A program made the position numbers and the translations under genes. Shown here piece by piece: positions 17,468-25,668 of a stretch of 64,000 nucleotides of DNA. Under the pieces are notes generated by a model. That model saw nothing but the letters and a program-made list of their open reading frames with translations. It searched no databases and was not told the DNA's origin. Every line of letters begins with the position of its first letter. Position 1 is the first letter of the stretch. Source of the DNA: Abyssisolibacter fermentans (GTDB lineage: Bacteria > Bacillota > Clostridia > Tissierellales > MCWD3); the NCBI RefSeq assembly GCF_001559865.1, contig NZ_LOHE01000045.1, positions 58,103-122,102 on the forward strand, read 5' to 3'.

Positions 17468-18305
17468 GTTAAAGAGAAAGATTGTTCAAATTATAGTTGC
17501 TATAGGAACAAATGGATATTTTAAAGGATTTATAGATGGCACTATTTACAAGGGAAATAGCAAGCATATATGTGTACCTGGACTTAATTGTTATTCATGC
17601 CCAGGTGCATTAGGTTCATGCCCTATAGGGTCTCTGCAAGCAGTTATATCAAGTGTTAAATATAAATTTTCTTATTATGTTATAGGTTTATTGATGTTTT
17701 TTGGTGCTTTTTTTGGGAGATTTATTTGTGGGTGGCTTTGTCCGTTTGGTTTAATTCAAGAATTGCTAAACAAAATACCATCACCAAAGTTTAAGGTTAA
17801 TAAAAAGCTTCATGGACTAAAATATTTGAAATATATAATATTGGTGCTATTTGTTATATTGCTTCCTATGTTTATGGTAAATGATTTTGGCATGGGAGAT
17901 CCTACTTTTTGTAAATACATTTGTCCTGCAGGAACTTTAGAGGGAGGAATTCCTTTAGTTCTAATGAATAAATCGCTTCAAAGTGCTATAGGATGGTTAT
18001 ATGCATGGAAAGTTTTCTTACTCATTGTTACTATTATATTATCAATTGTTATATTCAGACCTTTTTGTAGATTTATATGCCCACTAGGAGCTATATATTC
18101 TTTCTTCAATCCTATTTCGTTATACAGATATAAGGTTGATAATAATAAATGTACAGGCTGTGGAATATGTGGTAAAAAATGCAAGCTAGATGTAGAGGTA
18201 TATAAAAATCCGAATAGCTTAGAATGTATAAGATGCGGTGAGTGTATATCTAATTGTCCTAATGATGCAATACGTGTAGTAATAGGAATGAAAGAAAAAC
18301 AATAG
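17460..18305 (+). CDS. 4Fe-4S polyferredoxin membrane protein (NapH/YccM-like)
   Basis: 281 residues. An N-terminal CxxxxxCxxC-type cysteine segment (GLNCYSCPGALGSCPIG) precedes membrane helices, interspersed with CGWLCPFG, CKYICPAG and CRFICPLG cysteine motifs. Two 4Fe-4S ferredoxin clusters follow near the end (CTGCGICGKKC and CIRCGECISNCP). NapH/YccM-type proteins pass electrons across the membrane. The start is the TTG at 17460, overlapping the previous stop; GGAG lies ten bases upstream. In this operon it probably delivers cytoplasmic electrons to the extracytoplasmic TlpA-like proteins. That pathway is a proposal from gene order. Confidence 0.88.
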   Translation: MDRLKRKIVQIIVAIGTNGYFKGFIDGTIYKGNSKHICVPGLNCYSCPGALGSCPIGSLQAVISSVKYKFSYYVIGLLMFFGAFFGRFICGWLCPFGLIQELLNKIPSPKFKVNKKLHGLKYLKYIILVLFVILLPMFMVNDFGMGDPTFCKYICPAGTLEGGIPLVLMNKSLQSAIGWLYAWKVFLLIVTIILSIVIFRPFCRFICPLGAIYSFFNPISLYRYKVDNNKCTGCGICGKKCKLDVEVYKNPNSLECIRCGECISNCPNDAIRVVIGMKEKQ

Positions 18306-18322
18306 ATAAGGAGAAACTATAG

Positions 18323-18901
18323 ATGAAAAAATTTATAATTATATGTATGGCGGTTATGCTCATATTTAATTTCACTGGATGTGGTAAGAAGAAATATACA
18401 GAAGAAGATTTAAAAAAGGAAATGAAGGAATATGAAGAACAAGCAAAAAAGAGCTTTGATGGTTATGAAAAAGTTCCTGATTTTAATTGTATAGATGTTA
18501 AAGGGAATGAAATTAACCAAGAAATATTCAGCGATTATAAGTTAACAATGATCAATATATGGTCAGCTTACTGAGCACCTTGTGTAGAAGAACTGGAAGT
18601 TCTTCAAGAATTGTACGAAGAATTGAAAACTGAAAATATCAATGTTGTAGGTATCTTACAGGATTACGAAGAAACTAAGGACGAGGTTGCTAAAATAATA
18701 GAACAATCAGGGATAACATATACAAATATAGTACCTGATAAAAAATTTAATAAGAAATTTGTTAGCGCTACTATTGGTAATCCAACAACTTTATTTATTG
18801 ATAAAGAAGGAAATATTGTAGGACAAACAATAGTTGGAGCTATAGAAAAAGAGAAATATGAGAAGGCGATAAAAAAAGCTTTAGAAGAAATAAATGAATA
18901 A
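18323..18901 (+). CDS. Selenocysteine-containing TlpA-like lipoprotein (in-frame TGA = Sec84)
   Basis: The frame runs 83 codons to TGA (18572-18574), then 108 more sense codons in the same frame to TAA, for 192 residues. Around the TGA it reads WSAY-U-APCVEELE. In the paralogue at 16644 the aligned residues are WGTHCSKCIKEM, so the TGA falls exactly on the first active-site Cys of CxxC. A hairpin 13 bases after the TGA (18587-18605) fits a bacterial SECIS element. The N-terminus is a lipoprotein signal with lipobox FTGC (Cys20) and then a Lys/Glu-rich helix. Last gene of the redox operon, 17 bp after the polyferredoxin gene. The alternative, a Cys-to-stop mutation, needs one base change from TGC/TGT. 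Confidence 0.82.
18572..18605 (+). promoter_or_regulatory. UGA Sec codon with bacterial SECIS-like hairpin
   Basis: After TGA (18572) comes an 8-bp perfect stem, GAAGAACT with AGTTCTTC, closing a GGA apical loop whose first G is 23 bases from the T of TGA. A short stem with G at the start of a small loop at about this distance is what SelB recognises in bacteria. The hairpin lies inside coding sequence and its codons still read normally. Confidence 0.72.
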
Positions 18902-19010
18902 GGGATGTAAATAAAAATTTATTTTCAAAACTTTCCTGAAAGTTTTAAAATATTGTTTATATTATGTAATTTTAAAGTAAATCTTTATTGAATTTGGTTT
19001 AATAGTTAAA

Positions 19011-19231
19011 CCCTGATTATTCATATAACTTTGAATAATATGCTGTAAGTTTCTGAATTAGTAGATTTCAGTGAATTCGAAGGCATACCAAATTGGTACG
19101 CCTGCCATTCAATGGATATCTTCTAAACATGAGCAGAGAACTAAAATCTGTGATTTTATGTGAATCGCTTATTCATTCGGAGAATGAGGTTCAATTATAA
19201 AAGGTATTTAATTTTCTATGAATAATCTGGG
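19011..19231 (+). mobile_element. MITE copy 2 (221 bp) in front of a two-component system
   Basis: Starts CCCTGATTATTCATATAAC and ends CTATGAATAATCTGGG, the same inverted termini as copy 1. TTAAA flanks it at 19006-19010 and 19232-19236. It carries the palindrome-like GGCATACCAAATTGGTACGCC and an additional internal part (CTAAAATCTGTGATTTTATG) missing from copy 1. It ends 26 bp before the response regulator start, so it forms that gene's leader or promoter region. No transposase. Confidence 0.85.
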
Positions 19232-19257
19232 TTAAAGAAGAGAAAGGAATTGATTGT

Positions 19258-19959
19258 ATGTCAAATGAAATAATTTTGGTTGTAGATGACGAAAAAGAGA
19301 TTAGAGAGTTAATAAAGATTTACTTAAAGAATGAAGGTTATAATATAATCTTAGCTAAAAATGGAGAAGAAGCATTAAAAATTTTAGAAGACCAAGAAGT
19401 ACATTTAATAATATTAGATATCATGATGCCTAAATTAGATGGCATAAAAGCCTGTATGAAAATTCGTGAGGAAAAGAATATGCCTATTATCATGCTTTCA
19501 GCAAAAAGTGAAGACATGGATAAGATCATGGGACTAACAACAGGGGCAGATGATTATATGACAAAACCTTTTAATCCTTTAGAATTAGTTGCCAGAGTAA
19601 AATCTCAGCTTAGAAGATATATGAAACTAAATAAAGGAAAGGAAGAGACAGATAATAATCATATCATTGAAATAGATGAATTAGTTATTAATATGAATAC
19701 CCATGAAGTAAAAGTAAAAGGTGAAAATGTAAAGCTTACTCCTACAGAATTTGAGATATTAAAGTTATTGGCACGGAATAAGGGAATGGTATTTAGTATA
19801 GAGAAGATATACGAAAGAGTATGGAAAGAAACTTGTTATAATGCAAATAATACAGTGATGGTTCATATTCGAAAAATTAGAGAAAAGATTGAAAAAAATC
19901 CAAGAAAACCACAAATCATCAAAACTGTATGGGGAGTGGGGTATAAAGTTGAAGGATAA
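19258..19959 (+). CDS. OmpR-family response regulator
   Basis: 233 residues. The receiver domain has the acidic pair VDDEKEI, the phosphoacceptor Asp in IILDIMMPKLDG and the Lys in MTKPFNP. The C-terminus is a winged-helix DNA-binding domain (KLTPTEFEILKLLARNKGMVF ... WKETCYNANNTVMVHIRKIR). The start at 19258 follows AAAGGA. The partner kinase overlaps its end by 11 bases. VanR-like in overall layout. A MITE lies directly upstream. Confidence 0.94.
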   Translation: MSNEIILVVDDEKEIRELIKIYLKNEGYNIILAKNGEEALKILEDQEVHLIILDIMMPKLDGIKACMKIREEKNMPIIMLSAKSEDMDKIMGLTTGADDYMTKPFNPLELVARVKSQLRRYMKLNKGKEETDNNHIIEIDELVINMNTHEVKVKGENVKLTPTEFEILKLLARNKGMVFSIEKIYERVWKETCYNANNTVMVHIRKIREKIEKNPRKPQIIKTVWGVGYKVEG

Positions 19960-21448
19960 ACTGAAAAAGATAAACATAAACATAAAGGCATTGATACGCT
20001 TATATAAGTATATTAAGGAAAAACTTACAGGCAATATTCGACTAGAGCTTATTGGAACTATCATATTATGTACAGTTGTTAGTGCAGTATTCTTTTTTGT
20101 TTGTATGCAATTTGTTGGTATTTTTCAAATTAAAAAATATGTAAATTATAGTGATGGACTAGAACGGATGCAGAATGAGGTTGAATCGTTGGTAATGGAA
20201 ATACCCAAACAGCAATATAGCATTTATGATAAAGAAAATGTACAAAAACTTGTAGATGGTCATGCTGATAAGGGTAAGATACTTATTACAGATTTAGATG
20301 GAAAGGTTATTTACAAAACAAATAATGCTGATGAAATACAAGTAGATATATATAATGTTATAAAAAATATTAATGAAAATAGATACAGATATCAAGAATA
20401 TTGGAGATGGGGCCAGTCAATACAAGAACAAGTGTTTATTTATTCGGTAAATTTTAAGGATGAAAGAGCATATGTTTTATTAAAGGGCATCCCTTATGGA
20501 GAAATTGAATACTTTTATGATGATAAAGATATAATTTATCCAATTATCATTGTTTTAGCAGTAATACTGTTATTATTCTTATTTTTCATATTAACAAAAA
20601 GAAAAGTATTATATATAAAAGATCTGTCAGATGGACTTATAGAGATAGCAAAGGGAGATTTAGATTTTAAGATAGCTAAAAAGGGTAGTGATGAGTTAAG
20701 CTTGCTTGCAAAAAATATTAATAATATGAGTGAAGCCTTAAAGAATAAGATTGAAGAAGAAAGGAGAGCAGAGGCTACAAAAAATGAGTTAATTACTAAT
20801 ATATCTCACGATTTAAGGACACCTCTTACATCTATTATTGGCTATTTAGGATTAATAAAAGAGAAAAGATATCAGCATGAAAGAGAGCTAGATGAATACA
20901 CTCATATTGCTTATAATAAAGCGAAAAAATTAAAATTACTTATAGATGATTTGTTTGAATATACAAAAGCAAGCAACAAAGGGCTAGAATTATGTAAAAG
21001 AGAGATAATACTTAATGATTTATTAGATCAGTTAATAGAAGAATTTGTACCTGTTTTTGAAGAGAATAACTTAAAAATAGAAAAAGAAATAACTGAGGAA
21101 AAAATAAAGCTTTTAATAGACCCAGATAAAACAGTAAGGGTATTTGAAAATCTACTTATGAATGCAGTAAAATATAGTCTTAAACCAGGGAAAATCAAAA
21201 TATATATTTATAAAGAGGATAATAATGCAGTAGTTTGCATTCAAAATAAAGGTCGCAATATACCTAAAGAAGAATTACCCTATTTGTTTGAAAGGTTTTA
21301 CAAAACAGACAAATCTAGAACATCTGATAATAAAGGAACTGGTCTTGGACTAGCCATAGCAAAAAGTGTTGTAGAGCTACAAGGAGGAAATATTTGGGTA
21401 GAATGTGAGGATGAAGATATAAGATTTTTTGTAAGCTTTAAGTGTTAA
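19949..21448 (+). CDS. Sensor histidine kinase (VanS-like)
   Basis: 499 residues from the TTG at 19949, which has GGGAG/GGGG upstream; the longer frame inside the regulator gene is rejected. Two membrane helices (IGTIILCTVVSAVFFFVCMQF and PIIIVLAVILLLFLFFIL) flank an external sensor of about 120 residues. HAMP (ELSLLAKNINNMSEAL), the phosphoacceptor H box ISHDLRTPLTSIIGYL, N box NLLMNAVKYS, and G box KGTGLGLAIAKS follow. It should phosphorylate the adjacent OmpR-type regulator. VanS-type kinases often sense envelope stress or antibiotics; nothing here identifies the signal. Confidence 0.93.
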   Translation: MKDKLKKININIKALIRLYKYIKEKLTGNIRLELIGTIILCTVVSAVFFFVCMQFVGIFQIKKYVNYSDGLERMQNEVESLVMEIPKQQYSIYDKENVQKLVDGHADKGKILITDLDGKVIYKTNNADEIQVDIYNVIKNINENRYRYQEYWRWGQSIQEQVFIYSVNFKDERAYVLLKGIPYGEIEYFYDDKDIIYPIIIVLAVILLLFLFFILTKRKVLYIKDLSDGLIEIAKGDLDFKIAKKGSDELSLLAKNINNMSEALKNKIEEERRAEATKNELITNISHDLRTPLTSIIGYLGLIKEKRYQHERELDEYTHIAYNKAKKLKLLIDDLFEYTKASNKGLELCKREIILNDLLDQLIEEFVPVFEENNLKIEKEITEEKIKLLIDPDKTVRVFENLLMNAVKYSLKPGKIKIYIYKEDNNAVVCIQNKGRNIPKEELPYLFERFYKTDKSRTSDNKGTGLGLAIAKSVVELQGGNIWVECEDEDIRFFVSFKC

Positions 21449-21569
21449 AAATTTCTACTAAGTTATTATTATACATTTTATTTGGATGTAGAGTTTATGT
21501 TGGACCTAGGTATAGTATTCTTTAAGGATTATAAATAAATGTTTTAGAGATAATGAAATATTAAATTAT

Positions 21570-21600
21570 AAAAGACCAGTTCATAATGAGCTGGTCTTTT
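21570..21600 (+). terminator. Rho-independent terminator after the two-component system
   Basis: AAAAGACCAG pairs with CTGGTCTTTT around an 11-base loop. Confidence 0.8.
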
Positions 21601-21655
21601 GATAGGTATTTAATTATTCAGCACAATTCATATCATAATATAGCATCAATGAAAA

Positions 21656-21745
21656 TTGGAACAATAATAAACCGTTGTAATAAAATTAAACCATGCAACC
21701 TGTTGTTTTATCACGTTTTCAAATAATGTACTAAAATTGTTCCAA
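21656..21745 (+). promoter_or_regulatory. Spaced inverted repeat, possible enhancer for sigma-54 promoter
   Basis: TTGGAACAAT (21656-21665) and its exact inverse ATTGTTCCAA (21736-21745) lie 70 bases apart, about 50 and 130 bases upstream of the sigma-54 element. Enhancer-binding proteins usually bind at such distances, so these are candidate sites for the regulator at 22699. Confidence 0.4.
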
Positions 21746-21795
21746 AAATTAAAATGTCTTAACTCAATAAAAGTGATTAAATGGCGTTTTGTAAG

Positions 21796-21814
21796 TTGGC
21801 ATAAAATTTGCAAT
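21796..21814 (+). promoter_or_regulatory. Sigma-54 (-24/-12) promoter of the FNT channel gene
   Basis: TTGGCATAAAATTTGCAAT matches the sigma-54 consensus TGGCAC-N5-TTGCA with the GG and GC doublets exactly 10 bases apart. It is 59 bp before the FNT start. A sigma-54 activator with the GSFTGA contact loop is encoded two genes on, which supports the call. Confidence 0.85.
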
Positions 21815-21872
21815 ATGATTATCGTGTATTAGAATATATGAGAATAATAATTTAAAAGGATGTTGATAATAA

Positions 21873-22712
21873 ATGAAAACACCACAAGAAATAACGAAGA
21901 ATTTATATAGTAAAGCAGTATCTTTTCTAGAAAGACCATGCAGAGAAATATTAATAGGAGGTATTTTAGCAGGGGTTTTTGTTAGTCTTGCTGCTATTAC
22001 ATCAGTAACAGTATGTAGTGATATGAGTTCATACTTTGGTATTGGTTTTACAAAACTAGTATTTGGAATAGTGTTTAGTTTAGGATTAATACTTATTGTT
22101 TTATCAGGTAGTGAGCTTTTTACTGGCAGCAACCTTTATATTGTTCCAGTTTATAATAATAAAAAGCTAGTAAAAAAACTAGTTATTAAATGGTGTTTGA
22201 TTTACGTAGCCAATCTAATAGGAGCTATTATAGTTATTTTTCTAATCTTAAATACAGGAATTCTGAACGATGAAATAATAAGCTCGTATTTAGTTAAAAT
22301 TACAGATTCAAAACTTAAATTGACCATAGTACAGGCATTTGTGAGAGGAATATTGTGCAATTTTTTAGTGTGTTTAGCAGTAAGAGTTGGTGAAGCTTCA
22401 GATAGAGTATCGGGAAAGATAATAGGATATATATACGTAATAGGTGCGTTTGTTATAAATAGTTTTGAACATAGTATTGCCAATATGTTTTTTATACCAA
22501 TTGGTATAATTTTAGGAGCAAAACAAGGATTAAATTATTCATGGTATACATTTATTTTTAATAACTTATTGCCAGTTACTTTAGGAAATATAGTTGGTGG
22601 AGCATTATTTGTTGGAACAGTGTATTATATTATGCATTGTAGATATTTTACTAATGGAGATAACTGTACAATGTTGAAAAATAGTAGGAGTGGTGATAGT
22701 GGAAATTTCTAG
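21873..22712 (+). CDS. Formate/nitrite transporter family channel, probably hydrosulfide exporting
   Basis: 279 residues with six hydrophobic helices. The family loops are seen in [29 protein letters not shown] and [18 protein letters not shown] channels are pentamers that pass formate, nitrite or hydrosulfide. Because the gene is linked to a methionine gamma-lyase-like enzyme, which can release HS- or methanethiol, a hydrosulfide channel (HSC/FNT3 type) is the best guess. It is driven by a sigma-54 promoter at 21796 and overlaps the regulator gene at its end. Formate transport remains possible. Confidence 0.85.
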   Translation: MKTPQEITKNLYSKAVSFLERPCREILIGGILAGVFVSLAAITSVTVCSDMSSYFGIGFTKLVFGIVFSLGLILIVLSGSELFTGSNLYIVPVYNNKKLVKKLVIKWCLIYVANLIGAIIVIFLILNTGILNDEIISSYLVKITDSKLKLTIVQAFVRGILCNFLVCLAVRVGEASDRVSGKIIGYIYVIGAFVINSFEHSIANMFFIPIGIILGAKQGLNYSWYTFIFNNLLPVTLGNIVGGALFVGTVYYIMHCRYFTNGDNCTMLKNSRSGDSGNF

Positions 22713-24261
22713 GCTCGAAATAAAAACAATAGATAGACCGAATATGACTTATGATATATCAGGTGTTTTTGTTAAATACAATGTAAACATAATATGGATG
22801 GAAGTATACACGTTTGTTGTATATGTGAAATTTAAAAAACTAGATTTGCATATGCAATCAATGATAAAAAATGAAATACTTTCTATAAATGGAGTAAAAA
22901 GCGTTAAAGAAATTAATTTGATTAGTGTAGAAGAAAGAGAGATAGAAATTAAGACTATTATGGATACAGTATGGCAGGGGATTATACTATTAAATAAAGA
23001 TGAAAATATAAAATATATTAATAAATATGCTTTGGAAAACATTTTTTTTACATCAGAAATTGATGTAATAAATAAAAATATATCTGAATTACTATCAAAT
23101 CATTATTATAAAATAAAAAAAATTCTAAAAAATGTAGAGAAATCCAGAGAAGTAGTGGATTTAGAAGTACCTTTTCATAATAAAAATTATTTATTGAGCA
23201 TTAATTCAATGATAAGTGAAGATGATATTTTACTTGGGTACATTATTACATTACAAGATACTAAGAGAATGGATAAATTGTTAAGTCTAAAAAGATATGA
23301 AAATCGAATAACTTTTAAAGATATTATCGGAGAAAGTAATCAAATTGTTGATTCAATTAAAAATGCAAAAGTTTTTTCTCAATCCGATTCGTCAGTTTTA
23401 ATAATGGGGGAAAGTGGTACGGGAAAAGAAATATTTGCAAGAGCTATACACAATTTAAGTAGCAGATCAACATATCCTTTCGTAGCTGTTAATTGTGGAG
23501 CAATTCCAGATCAATTGTTAGAAAGTGAATTGTTTGGATATGAAGGTGGAAGCTTTACAGGAGCTAAGAGCAATGGAAAATTAGGAATTTTTGAAATTGC
23601 TAATGGAGGAACTATATTTTTAGATGAAATTGGTGAAATGCCACCGCATTTACAAGTTAAATTACTAAGAGTATTACAAGAAAAGAAGATGAGAAAAATT
23701 GGTAGTGATAAGGAGACTAGTATTAACGTTAGGATTATATCTGCAACTAATAAAAATTTAAATAAGATGGTTAAATCGAATCAGTTTAGGCTTGATTTGT
23801 TTTATAGAATTAATATTTTTACATTAACAATTCCACCGCTTAGAGAAAGGAGGGAAGACATAAAGGTTTTAGTAGAATACTATGTTAAACAGTTTTCGAA
23901 AAAATATTATAAAGATATAAAAGGTATAACAACTAATGCTATGGATAAGTTAATGAATTATGAGTGGTATGGTAATGTAAGAGAATTGCAAAATGTAATA
24001 GAAAGGACAGTAGCTTTAAATTATACAGGTGAAATAAAACAACAAGATATCATGTTAAATAAATCTATAAACATAGAGTATACAAATACACCAACGTCGC
24101 TAAAAGATACTTTAGGTAGAATAGAGAAGGAAATAATCATTAAAGCTTTAAAGAACCACAATAGCATAAGAAAATGTGCAAAGACGCTAGGTGTAAGTCA
24201 TACATTATTAATAAATAGAATGAAAAAATACCAAATCAATTATAGTGAGTGGAGGCATTAA
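22699..24261 (+). CDS. TyrR-like sigma-54-dependent transcriptional activator
   Basis: 520 residues from GTG 22699 (AGGAG eight bases upstream). Domains: an ACT-like amino acid-binding domain (residues 1-75), PAS (about 90-190, with [17 protein letters not shown]), an AAA+ sigma-54 domain (Walker [16 protein letters not shown] loop, [13 protein letters not shown]) and a TyrR-type helix-turn-helix at the end ([19 protein letters not shown]). The GSFTGA loop implies that it can activate sigma-54 polymerase, unlike E. coli TyrR. It overlaps the FNT gene by 14 bases and is two bases before the lyase-like gene. It probably controls this cluster in response to a sulfur amino acid. Confidence 0.9.
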   Translation: MEISRLEIKTIDRPNMTYDISGVFVKYNVNIIWMEVYTFVVYVKFKKLDLHMQSMIKNEILSINGVKSVKEINLISVEEREIEIKTIMDTVWQGIILLNKDENIKYINKYALENIFFTSEIDVINKNISELLSNHYYKIKKILKNVEKSREVVDLEVPFHNKNYLLSINSMISEDDILLGYIITLQDTKRMDKLLSLKRYENRITFKDIIGESNQIVDSIKNAKVFSQSDSSVLIMGESGTGKEIFARAIHNLSSRSTYPFVAVNCGAIPDQLLESELFGYEGGSFTGAKSNGKLGIFEIANGGTIFLDEIGEMPPHLQVKLLRVLQEKKMRKIGSDKETSINVRIISATNKNLNKMVKSNQFRLDLFYRINIFTLTIPPLRERREDIKVLVEYYVKQFSKKYYKDIKGITTNAMDKLMNYEWYGNVRELQNVIERTVALNYTGEIKQQDIMLNKSINIEYTNTPTSLKDTLGRIEKEIIIKALKNHNSIRKCAKTLGVSHTLLINRMKKYQINYSEWRH

Positions 24262-24262
24262 A

Positions 24263-25441
24263 ATGAATAAAGACATTATGACAAGATTAGTACGTTTGGG
24301 AGAAAAAATTCCTCAATCTACATCTATACCTAAGACGGTACCTATATACATGAGTTCATCTTTTTCGTTTGATGACGTAGAAACATTAGAAGATATATAC
24401 AATGGAGAAAGCAAAGGATATGTATATTCCAGAATCAGTAATCCGGGACAAGATGTATTAAAAGAAGTCATAGTTGGCGTAGAAGAGGGACAAGCTGCTC
24501 AGGTTTATAGTTCAGGAATGGCTGCTATATCAATGAGTATTTTAGCGCATGTAAAATCCGGCGACCACATTATTGCTGGCAATGTTCTATATGGAGGTAG
24601 CTATCAGTTTTTGAAAGACGAATTAAATAAATTTAATATTGAAGTGACATTTATAGATTTAAAAAATGAAAATATCGAAAAGTACTTTAAAAGTAATACA
24701 AAGTTAGTATATATGGAGACTATTTCAAATCCATTGATGGAAGTAATTGAAATAAAAAGAATTAGTACTATTTGTCATGAACATAATGCTAAGTTAATAA
24801 TTGATAATACTTTTGCTACCCCAGTAGTTTGTCAGCCATTAAAATTAGGTGCAGATGTTGTAGTGTATAGTGCAACAAAATATTTGTGTGGTCATAGTGA
24901 TGTTATGGCAGGTGTTGTAATATCAGATAAAGATACTATTGATAAGATTAGTCATACTGGGTGTTTATATGGTCCTACTCTAAGTCCATTTGATAGCTGG
25001 ATTTTAACAAGAAGTTTGAGAACTTTAAAACTTAGGGTTAAACAACACTGTGACAATGCGTTGAAACTTGCTCAATACTTAGAAAAACATGAGAAAGTTA
25101 AAAAAGTATACTATCCAGGATTAGCTTCATCAGAATATAATAGTTTAGCAAAAGAAATGTTTAATGATAATCTTTTTGGAGGAATGTTAAGTGTGGATCT
25201 AGTAGGAGGTGAAAAGGCTGTTTGGGATTTAATTAGAGTGTTAGAGAATATAAAATTTGTTCCAAGCCTAGCTGGTGTTGCGACATCACTATCATATCCA
25301 GTTAAAACATCTCATAGAGCAATGAATGATGAAGAATTAAAAAAAGCAGGTATATCAAAAGGTTTATTGAGAATATCAACTGGACTGGAAAATATAGACG
25401 ACATAATTAGTGAATTCGAAGAAGCACTTAAAAGAATATAA
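24263..25441 (+). CDS. Methionine gamma-lyase-like Cys/Met metabolism PLP enzyme
   Basis: 392 residues of the Cys/Met-metabolism PLP family. YSSGMAAIS binds the PLP phosphate, LIIDNTFATP carries the PLP-ring Asp, and the Schiff-base lysine is in YSATKYLCGHSDVMAG. Family members are methionine gamma-lyase, cystathionine gamma-lyase and synthase, and homocysteine desulfhydrase; a catabolic lyase giving ammonia, a 2-oxo acid and methanethiol or H2S suits the neighbouring FNT channel and amino-acid-type transporter. The start at 24263 follows GGAGG, and the gene begins two bases after the regulator stop. Specificity is not settled by the sequence. Confidence 0.88.
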   Translation: MNKDIMTRLVRLGEKIPQSTSIPKTVPIYMSSSFSFDDVETLEDIYNGESKGYVYSRISNPGQDVLKEVIVGVEEGQAAQVYSSGMAAISMSILAHVKSGDHIIAGNVLYGGSYQFLKDELNKFNIEVTFIDLKNENIEKYFKSNTKLVYMETISNPLMEVIEIKRISTICHEHNAKLIIDNTFATPVVCQPLKLGADVVVYSATKYLCGHSDVMAGVVISDKDTIDKISHTGCLYGPTLSPFDSWILTRSLRTLKLRVKQHCDNALKLAQYLEKHEKVKKVYYPGLASSEYNSLAKEMFNDNLFGGMLSVDLVGGEKAVWDLIRVLENIKFVPSLAGVATSLSYPVKTSHRAMNDEELKKAGISKGLLRISTGLENIDDIISEFEEALKRI

Positions 25442-25572
25442 ATTCTATAACAAAGAAGTTAAAGTAAGATTCATATTTATTATATTATTATAATATAAAG
25501 ATATTTTGCACCTACTACATTCCAAAAATTATAAAAATAGTAAAATAAAAACAATAAAAATGGTTAAGGAAT

Positions 25573-25589
25573 GCTCTGAAAATCAGAGC
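25573..25589 (+). terminator. Short hairpin between lyase and transporter genes
   Basis: GCTCTGA pairs with TCAGAGC around AAA. No T run follows, so it may only partly stop transcription. The 227-bp gap also contains AT-rich DNA that may have a promoter for the transporter gene. Confidence 0.4.
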
Positions 25590-25668
25590 TTCCTAATAAT
25601 CATTAACAAAAGATAAACACATTGTTAATTGCAAACGATTTCAAATACAAAATAATGGAGGCTAAAGA

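Noticed and set aside
18611..18901. Separate 96-residue thioredoxin-like gene
   Set aside because: It has no ribosome site and lacks the first strand of the fold; it is the continuation of the 18323 frame after the TGA.
25561..25575. TGGTTAAGGAATGCT as a sigma-54 promoter before the NhaC-like gene
   Set aside because: The GG and GC doublets are nine, not ten, bases apart, and the flanking consensus is missing.
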